64,000 nt of DNA. It comes from Brevundimonas vesicularis. GTDB taxonomy: Bacteria; Pseudomonadota; Alphaproteobacteria; Caulobacterales; Caulobacteraceae. The notes below the pieces were generated by a model. The model saw only the letters and a program-made list of their open reading frames with translations, did no database searches and was not told where the DNA came from. The DNA is taken from contig NZ_CP115671.1 in the NCBI RefSeq assembly GCF_027886425.1, forward strand, positions 2,604,001-2,668,000, read 5' to 3'. This document shows positions 59,484 to 64,000 of this stretch, piece after piece. The first letter of the stretch is position 1, and each line of letters opens with the position of its first letter. Made by a program: the position numbers and the translations under genes.

Positions 59484-60533
59484 TCAGCCGAACAGATCAG
59501 GCACGCTCGCCCGGTCCAGCGCCTTGGCGAAGACCGTCGGCAGGGCGGCCCGCGCCGCCTCGATCGGCATCCAGCGATAGTCACCGTCCGCATCGACGCG
59601 CGCGGTCATCACCGCCAGCGTCAGGCTGAAGTGGGTGAAGACGTGCTCCACCGCCCCCGCCTCGCGCCAGTCGGCCTCGACCGGCGCTGCGGCAATCGGC
59701 TCGCCTATCGCCCAGTCGCTGGTCGGCAGGCCCAGCATTCCGCCCAGCAGCCCTTTCTCGAGTCGCGTCTCGACCGCGACACGTCCCTGGTCGTCAACCA
59801 GCACATAGGCGATGCCCCGTCGGTGCGGCCGCTCCGCCTTCTTCGTCTTTATCGGGAACCGGGCCGGGTCGCCCGTGGCCAGACCCAGGCATTCGCTGGC
59901 TACCGGACAGGTCCCGCACGATGGCGACTTGGGCCGGCAAACCGTCGCGCCCAGATCCATCAGCGCCTGCGCCCAATCCCCTGGCCGCTCGTCGGTGACG
60001 AACAGGCCGGCCAGCCGCTTCAGCTCGGGCCGGGCGGCGGGGACCGGCGTCTCGACCGCGAACAGCCGCGCCATCACCCGCTCGACATTGCCGTCCACAA
60101 CATTGGCCGCCCGGTCGAAGGCGATGGAGGCGACGGCTGCGGCCGTATAGGCGCCGACGCCCGGCAGGGCGAGCAGCGCCGCCTCGGTGTCCGGAAACAC
60201 ACCGCCATGCTCGCCCGCCACCGCCCGCGCACAGGCCAGCAGATTGCGGGCACGCGCATAGTAGCCCAACCCGGCCCAGGCCCCCATCACCTCCGCATCC
60301 TCGGCCGCCGCCAAGTCCGAGACCGTCGGCCAGCGCGTCGTGAAGGCGTGGAAATACGGCGTCGCATGCGGCACGGTCGTCTGCTGCAGCATGACCTCTG
60401 ACAGCCAGACGCGGTACGGCTCGGTCCGCGGCGCGCCGACGGCGGCTCGCCATGGCAGGCTGCGCGCATGGGCGTCGTACCAGGCCAGCAGCCGGGAGCG
60501 GATCAGGTCTATGTCGGGAGAGACGTCAGGCAT
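59484..60533 (-). CDS. mutY: adenine DNA glycosylase
   Basis: MutY removes adenine mispaired with 8-oxoguanine. The helix-hairpin-helix LPGVGAYTAAAVASIAF is followed by VVDGNVERVMARLFAVE with the catalytic Asp. VMLQQTTVPHATPYFHAF is the adenine-pocket helix with the catalytic Glu equivalent nearby (WLSEVMLQQT). The iron-sulfur cluster Cys are in CRPKSPSCGTCPVASEC. The C-terminal NUDIX-like domain (YVLVDDQGRVAVETRLEKGL) reads 8-oxoG. Length 349 residues is normal. Only 20 bases separate it from the divergent dciA. Confidence 0.96.
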   Translation of the reverse strand: MPDVSPDIDLIRSRLLAWYDAHARSLPWRAAVGAPRTEPYRVWLSEVMLQQTTVPHATPYFHAFTTRWPTVSDLAAAEDAEVMGAWAGLGYYARARNLLACARAVAGEHGGVFPDTEAALLALPGVGAYTAAAVASIAFDRAANVVDGNVERVMARLFAVETPVPAARPELKRLAGLFVTDERPGDWAQALMDLGATVCRPKSPSCGTCPVASECLGLATGDPARFPIKTKKAERPHRRGIAYVLVDDQGRVAVETRLEKGLLGGMLGLPTSDWAIGEPIAAAPVEADWREAGAVEHVFTHFSLTLAVMTARVDADGDYRWMPIEAARAALPTVFAKALDRASVPDLFG

Positions 60534-60542
60534 CGGTCGGGC

Positions 60543-60548
60543 TATATA
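60543..60548 (+). promoter_or_regulatory. -10-like TATATA placing the dciA start at the 5' end of the mRNA
   Basis: TATATA ends five bases before ATG 60554. With normal spacing the transcript would begin at or next to the ATG, giving a leaderless mRNA. No Shine-Dalgarno is present, which agrees. The 20-base gap to the divergent mutY start leaves no other room for a leader. Confidence 0.4.
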
Positions 60549-60553
60549 GACCC

Positions 60554-61108
60554 ATGCGCCGCACGCTGCCCACAGACGCTGAGGTCCGCGAGATCCTGTC
60601 TCGCCGCCGCACCCGTCCGGTCCCCCGACCGGCGCCGCGCGCAGGCAAGGCGCTGACGCCCCTGATCAAGAAGCTGGACGAGCAGTTCGGACGCGGGGCC
60701 GGCGCGTTGGAACCCCGCTGGCGCGAGATCGTCGGCGATCGCCTGGCGCGCGTGACCCGTCCTCAGAAACTGACCAAGGGCAAGGGCGGTCAGCCCGGCG
60801 TGTTGGAGTTGCGCGTCGTCGGCGCCGCCGCCCTGCTGATCCAGCACCAGTCCGAGGACATCCTGGCCCGCGTCAACCTGTTCCTGGGCGCCGGGACTGT
60901 GGATCGACTGCGCATCGCCCAAGGTCCGGTCGCCCCTTTGAAGGAGGCCGCCGCCCGTCCCAAACGCAGCGCCAAGCCGCCGCCCCTGCCCGCCCAGGCC
61001 GAGGCCGATCTGGCCGCATCGATCGCTTCAGCCCCCGACGATCTGCGCGCCGCCCTGGCCCGGCTGGGCCGCGTCGCCCTGTCGCGCTCAGACATCAAGT
61101 CCGACTGA
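60554..61108 (+). CDS. dciA: DciA-family (DUF721) protein, helicase-loading candidate
   Basis: DciA is the ancestral loader of the replicative helicase DnaB in bacteria without DnaC. The 184-residue protein has a basic start (REILSRRRTRPVPRPAPRAG), then the DUF721 core: LIKKLDEQFGRGAGALEPRW, the W of WREIVGDRLARVTRPQKL, VLELRVVGAAALLIQHQS and the YxxR-type end (VNLFLGAGTVDRLRI). A flexible Pro/Lys-rich tail follows. The gene sits between mutY and a DsbA region, as in Caulobacter relatives. Confidence 0.85.
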   Translation: MRRTLPTDAEVREILSRRRTRPVPRPAPRAGKALTPLIKKLDEQFGRGAGALEPRWREIVGDRLARVTRPQKLTKGKGGQPGVLELRVVGAAALLIQHQSEDILARVNLFLGAGTVDRLRIAQGPVAPLKEAAARPKRSAKPPPLPAQAEADLAASIASAPDDLRAALARLGRVALSRSDIKSD

Positions 61109-61215
61109 GCGCCGCGCCTTGGTTGGCAGTCGCCCCCCGGTGCTGTAGGAAGAGGTTGTAAAGCGACAAATATCCGCACGGCGCTTCCGGTCGCGCGCCT
61201 GTATTCCGAGTCCCG

Positions 61216-62310
61216 ATGAAGCAGCAAGACGACTGGCGACTTACCGATGTCGTCGAACACGAAATCGGGCGTGGAGATCCGTTCGCCGCCGCCATACGCG
61301 GCACGCGCATGCCGATGGTCATCACCGACCCGCGTCGCGACGACAATCCGATCGTCTTCGCCAACAAGGCCTTCCAGGATCTGACCGGCTATGAGCGCGA
61401 CGAGATCATCGGCCAGAACTGTCGGTTCCTTCAGGGGCCGAAGTCCGACAAGGCCGCCGTCGCCAAGATCCGCAAAGCTCTTGAGGCCGGCGCCGACATT
61501 CACATCGATCTGCTGAACTATCGCAAGGACGGCAGCACCTTCTGGAACGCCCTGTTCATCAGCCCGGTGCGCAACGCCCAGGGGGAGATCGAGTATTTCT
61601 TCGCCTCGCAGCTGAATGTGACCGAGCGGATTGAGGCTCAGGTCTACGTCGAAAAGCAAAAGGCCCTGGTCGAACGCGAAGTCGCCGCCCGCACCGCCGA
61701 TCTGCAAGAGGCGCTCGCCGCCAAGACCCTGCTGCTTCACGAGGTCGATCACAGGGTCAAGAACAACCTGACCATGATCGGCTCGCTGCTGCGGCTGCAA
61801 TCGCGCTCGCTGTCCGATCCGGCCCTGACCGCCACCCTGGACTCCATGCTGGAGCGGGTGGACGCCTTGGCGACCGTTCACCGCAAACTCTATCAGTCCG
61901 AAGACGTCACCCAGTTCGACGTCGGCGCCTTCACCAACACCCTGGTCGCCGATGTGATCGGCTCGACGGGACGCACCGATATCGAGGTGTCCGTCGATGT
62001 GGAGCCCATGTTCATTCCCTCGACCCATGCCTCGTCGATCGGGCTGATCATCAACGAACTGCTGACCAATGCGATCAAGCACGGCTTCCCCGAGGATCGC
62101 GGCGGCCGATTGCAGGTCTCGGCCAAAAGAACGGAACAAGGCGGCCAGGTCGTTGTTCAGGACGACGGCCCCGGCATTCCCGGCGCTGCGCATCAGGGAT
62201 TGGGCAAGACTTTGATCGGTCGTCTTTCAAAGCAGATCGGCGGCAAGACGCTGTGGCTGCCAGCCGACCCCGGAACGCGCGCGGTCGTCGACTTCCCCGT
62301 GAGCGGCTAG
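61216..62310 (+). CDS. LOV-domain blue-light sensor histidine kinase (LovK-like)
   Basis: A 364-residue soluble kinase. The N-terminal PAS domain is a LOV photosensor: the flavin-binding GQNCRFLQG carries the photoactive Cys (~69), with NPIVFANKAFQDLTGY before it and NYRKDGSTFWNALFISPV after it. After a coiled linker the HisKA_2/HWE-type dimerisation helix has the phospho-His in LHEVDHRVKNNL (~179), followed by the ATPase core (LIINELLTNAIKHGF and DDGPGIP). Light should drive a flavin-cysteinyl adduct and change kinase output. It is followed at once by a single-domain receiver, as in Caulobacter LovK/LovR, which feeds the general stress response. Confidence 0.92.
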   Translation: MKQQDDWRLTDVVEHEIGRGDPFAAAIRGTRMPMVITDPRRDDNPIVFANKAFQDLTGYERDEIIGQNCRFLQGPKSDKAAVAKIRKALEAGADIHIDLLNYRKDGSTFWNALFISPVRNAQGEIEYFFASQLNVTERIEAQVYVEKQKALVEREVAARTADLQEALAAKTLLLHEVDHRVKNNLTMIGSLLRLQSRSLSDPALTATLDSMLERVDALATVHRKLYQSEDVTQFDVGAFTNTLVADVIGSTGRTDIEVSVDVEPMFIPSTHASSIGLIINELLTNAIKHGFPEDRGGRLQVSAKRTEQGGQVVVQDDGPGIPGAAHQGLGKTLIGRLSKQIGGKTLWLPADPGTRAVVDFPVSG

Positions 62311-62766
62311 GTGCGCGGCGCCGGGCCTCACTTCGACATCCTGGTCGTCGAGGACGAGGCCCTGCTTGTGATGGACCTCGAGGCGATGCTTGAGGACGAA
62401 GGCCACCGGCTGGTCGGAGAAGCCATGTCCCTGAGTGAGGTCGAGTCGCTGTCGCTCGACGCGCCGCCCGACATCGCCTTTGTCGACATCCAGCTGGCGG
62501 ACAACTCCAGCGGTCTGGACGTGTGTCGCCTGATCAAGGATCGCTGGCCGTCCACAGCCGTCGTCTTTCTGACGGCAAACCCCAAGATGATCCCCGAGGA
62601 CTTTCTGGGCGCGCACGGCGTGATCCCAAAGCCCTTCTCACGGTCCGGCCTGCTGTCGGCGATGCGCTTCATTCAGCAGGGCATAAGCGATCCGCCGCCC
62701 CGCCAGGACAGGCCGCAAAGTTTCATCCCCGCACCGGCGATCGATCGGGCGTGGGCACGCGGATAA
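62311..62766 (+). CDS. single-domain response regulator (LovR-like)
   Basis: A 151-residue receiver protein without an output domain. Acidic residues in VVEDEALLV, phospho-Asp in IAFVDIQLAD (~59), Thr in VVFLTANP and Lys in VIPKPFS complete the active site. It starts at GTG on the base after the kinase stop, so it depends on the kinase for translation. In Caulobacter the cognate LovR removes phosphate from the stress network; that role here is inferred. Confidence 0.9.
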   Translation: MRGAGPHFDILVVEDEALLVMDLEAMLEDEGHRLVGEAMSLSEVESLSLDAPPDIAFVDIQLADNSSGLDVCRLIKDRWPSTAVVFLTANPKMIPEDFLGAHGVIPKPFSRSGLLSAMRFIQQGISDPPPRQDRPQSFIPAPAIDRAWARG

Positions 62767-62773
62767 GGCGCTG

Positions 62774-62779
62774 TTGACA
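62774..62779 (+). promoter_or_regulatory. putative -35 box before the DsbA-like genes
   Basis: A perfect TTGACA lies eight bases after the receiver stop and about 95 bases before the first DsbA-like gene. No good -10 hexamer is found at 16-18 bases, so the promoter is uncertain. Confidence 0.25.
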
Positions 62780-62873
62780 AAACTTCGCCGCACCTGTTCC
62801 AGACTAGTTCAGGGTTGCGCCATTCCCGGGGAATCGCGCGATCATCGCCAACGATCCGATCCGAGGAACCTTC

Positions 62874-63518
62874 ATGGCCGACACTGAATCCCGCTTCGCC
62901 CGCATGAGCCGTCGTGCGGCCATCACCGGCGCCGCACTGGCGACCATGGCTTTGGCGGCCTGCGGCGGCGGCGCCAAGGGTGCGGCCGAGGGCGACATGG
63001 GTCTGGGCGCGCCCGAAGGCGCCAAGGTCACCGTGGTCGAATACGCCTCGGTCACCTGCCCTCACTGCGCCCTGTGGCAGAAGAACACCTGGCCGGCGTT
63101 CAAGGCCAAATACGTCGACACCAACAAGGTCCGCTATGTCTTCCGCGAACTGCCGACCCCGCCGGTCGACGCCGCCACTGCCGGCTTCCTGGTGGCGCGC
63201 TGCGCCGGTCCGGACAAGTATTTCGACGTGGTTCACCAGCTGATGGCGACGCAGCAGGAGATGCTGACGTCCTCGCCGCGCGACTGGCTGCTGCGCACCG
63301 CCCAGGCCGCTGGCCTGTCCGAGCAGCAGTTCAACGACTGCGTCACCGACAAGGACGCCGTCGCCGCCATGGAGAAGCGCGTGCAGGCCGCGCGCGCCCA
63401 GGGCGTGACCGGCACCCCGGCCTTCTACGTCAACGAAACCCAGGTCATCTCGCCCGGCGGCGAAGGCGCCAGCCTGGCCGACCTGTCCACCGCCATCGAC
63501 GCGGCCCTGGCCAAGTAA
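62874..63518 (+). CDS. DsbA-like thioredoxin lipoprotein, copy 1
   Basis: A 214-residue thiol-disulfide oxidoreductase with a Tat-like start (RMSRRAAITGAALATMAL) and a lipobox (ALAAC), so it is likely a membrane-bound lipoprotein in the periplasm. The active site is CPHC (~62-65) in EYASVTCPHCALWQ. The helical insert and the cis-Pro loop (GVTGTPAFYVNETQV) are complete. The CPHC dipeptide favours an oxidant role in disulfide formation. It is followed 15 bases later by a paralogue. Confidence 0.92.
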   Translation: MADTESRFARMSRRAAITGAALATMALAACGGGAKGAAEGDMGLGAPEGAKVTVVEYASVTCPHCALWQKNTWPAFKAKYVDTNKVRYVFRELPTPPVDAATAGFLVARCAGPDKYFDVVHQLMATQQEMLTSSPRDWLLRTAQAAGLSEQQFNDCVTDKDAVAAMEKRVQAARAQGVTGTPAFYVNETQVISPGGEGASLADLSTAIDAALAK

Positions 63519-63533
63519 CCGAGGCCAAATCAG

Positions 63534-64000
63534 ATGATGCGACGCGCCTTCATCGCCGCCGGTTTCGCCTTCGCCGCCCTGACCGGCGGTTTGGCGACGC
63601 CGGCGCTCGCCGCCGATGCGCCCCCGCCCGTCACGGCCCAGGATCATATCCTGGGTCGGGCGAATGCGCCGGTCACGGTGATTGAATACGCGTCCTTCAC
63701 CTGCTCGCACTGTGCGGACTTCCACAACACCGTGCTGCCGGCCTTCAAGGCCAAATACATCGACACCGGCAAGGTCCGGCTGGTTCACCGCAACCTGCCG
63801 ACCGCGCCCGCCAATGTCGCCGCCGCCGCGGCTGCGGTCGCCCTGTGCGCCGCGCCCGAACGCTATTTCGACGTGGCGGCCGTCTTCATGCGCGATCAAG
63901 CCAGCCTGCAGACCACCGGCGCCCAACCCTGGTTCGCGGCCGGTATCGCCGCCAGCGGCAAGACCCGCGAGCAGATCGAGGCGTGCCTGAACGGCCCGAC
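63534..64000 (+). CDS. DsbA-like thioredoxin protein, copy 2, 3' truncated by window
   Basis: The frame opens at ATG 63534 (or 63537) and is still open at base 64000. A signal peptide (AGFAFAALTGGLATPALA) precedes DHILGRANAPVTVIEYASFT and the active site CSHC (~57-60). LPAFKAKYIDTGKVRLVHRN closely follows copy 1 (WPAFKAKYVDTNKVRYVFRE), so the two are a tandem duplication with different X-X residues (PH versus SH) and different anchoring (soluble here). In Caulobacter relatives smc follows this region, but that lies outside the window. Confidence 0.9.
   Translation, partial: MMRRAFIAAGFAFAALTGGLATPALAADAPPPVTAQDHILGRANAPVTVIEYASFTCSHCADFHNTVLPAFKAKYIDTGKVRLVHRNLPTAPANVAAAAAAVALCAAPERYFDVAAVFMRDQASLQTTGAQPWFAAGIAASGKTREQIEACLNGP

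Noticed and set aside
1..64000. CRISPR arrays, rRNA genes and transposase/IS elements
   Set aside because: Looked for repeated spacers, rRNA-like sequence and transposase motifs; none was found in the window.

Overview
The window looks like a chromosomal segment of a Brevundimonas-like member of the Caulobacteraceae. It is GC-rich throughout. It carries a CcrM-type GANTC methyltransferase, a LOV-histidine-kinase/receiver pair, Oar-like TonB receptor, tandem S46 peptidases, and the order mutY - dciA - (kinase/receiver) - two DsbA-like genes, all familiar from that family. Genus is an inference from gene content, not a search.

Bases 1-1541 hold the 3' part of a large serine recombinase, broken by three indels. 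It ends on a 21-bp copy of a tRNA-Ser 3' end (1502-1522). The same 21 bp, with one mismatch, recurs at 20205-20225 at the 3' end of an intact tRNA-Ser(GGA) (20211-20300, minus), with a tyrosine integrase (19105-20178) beside it. I read 1523-20204 as an 18.7-kb integrated island. A second, serine-recombinase element probably lies to its left in the same tRNA site.

The island is mostly defence-type cargo: an HTH replication-initiator-like gene with iteron-like internal repeats; a class II Fic protein; a five-gene operon hsdR - FRG-domain gene - hsdM - hsdS - NucS-like nuclease; a small XRE regulator; a 1326-residue protein with a PD-(D/E)XK-like N-terminus, a STAND-like P-loop NTPase and a helical-repeat C-terminus (Avs-like); a frameshifted Shedu/DUF4263-like gene; and a two-gene unit of a HEPN-like protein plus a membrane-anchored protein. 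The regulators and operon structure are seen in sequence; anti-phage function is inferred.

From 20300 on the DNA is core genome: msrA; 2-oxoadipate dioxygenase (hglS-like); an acyltransferase-3/DUF998 fusion followed by opgH (periplasmic glucan synthesis); a stress-type SDR; small membrane proteins; folB with a FolM-like SDR; a large TonB receptor; NUDIX; a DMT transporter; uvrC, beta carbonic anhydrase and pgsA; an aspartic protease; DUF1289; a 50-residue orphan; a crotonase; an adaptor-ABC-FtsX export operon; two S46 dipeptidyl-peptidase genes separated by a cluster of palindromes; a TetR-MFS-HlyD efflux operon with a visible operator; ccrM; a GT4 and a glycogen-debranching-type hydrolase; a TadG-like gene interrupted by an in-frame TGA; mutY/dciA divergent; a LOV kinase and receiver; and two DsbA-like thioredoxins, the second running off the end.

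Several genes carry single indels in homopolymers or GC dinucleotide runs (near 1020, 1081-1093, 1372, 17178, 29277 and 34717). This may be real decay or draft-sequence error and should be settled before any of these genes is called a pseudogene.
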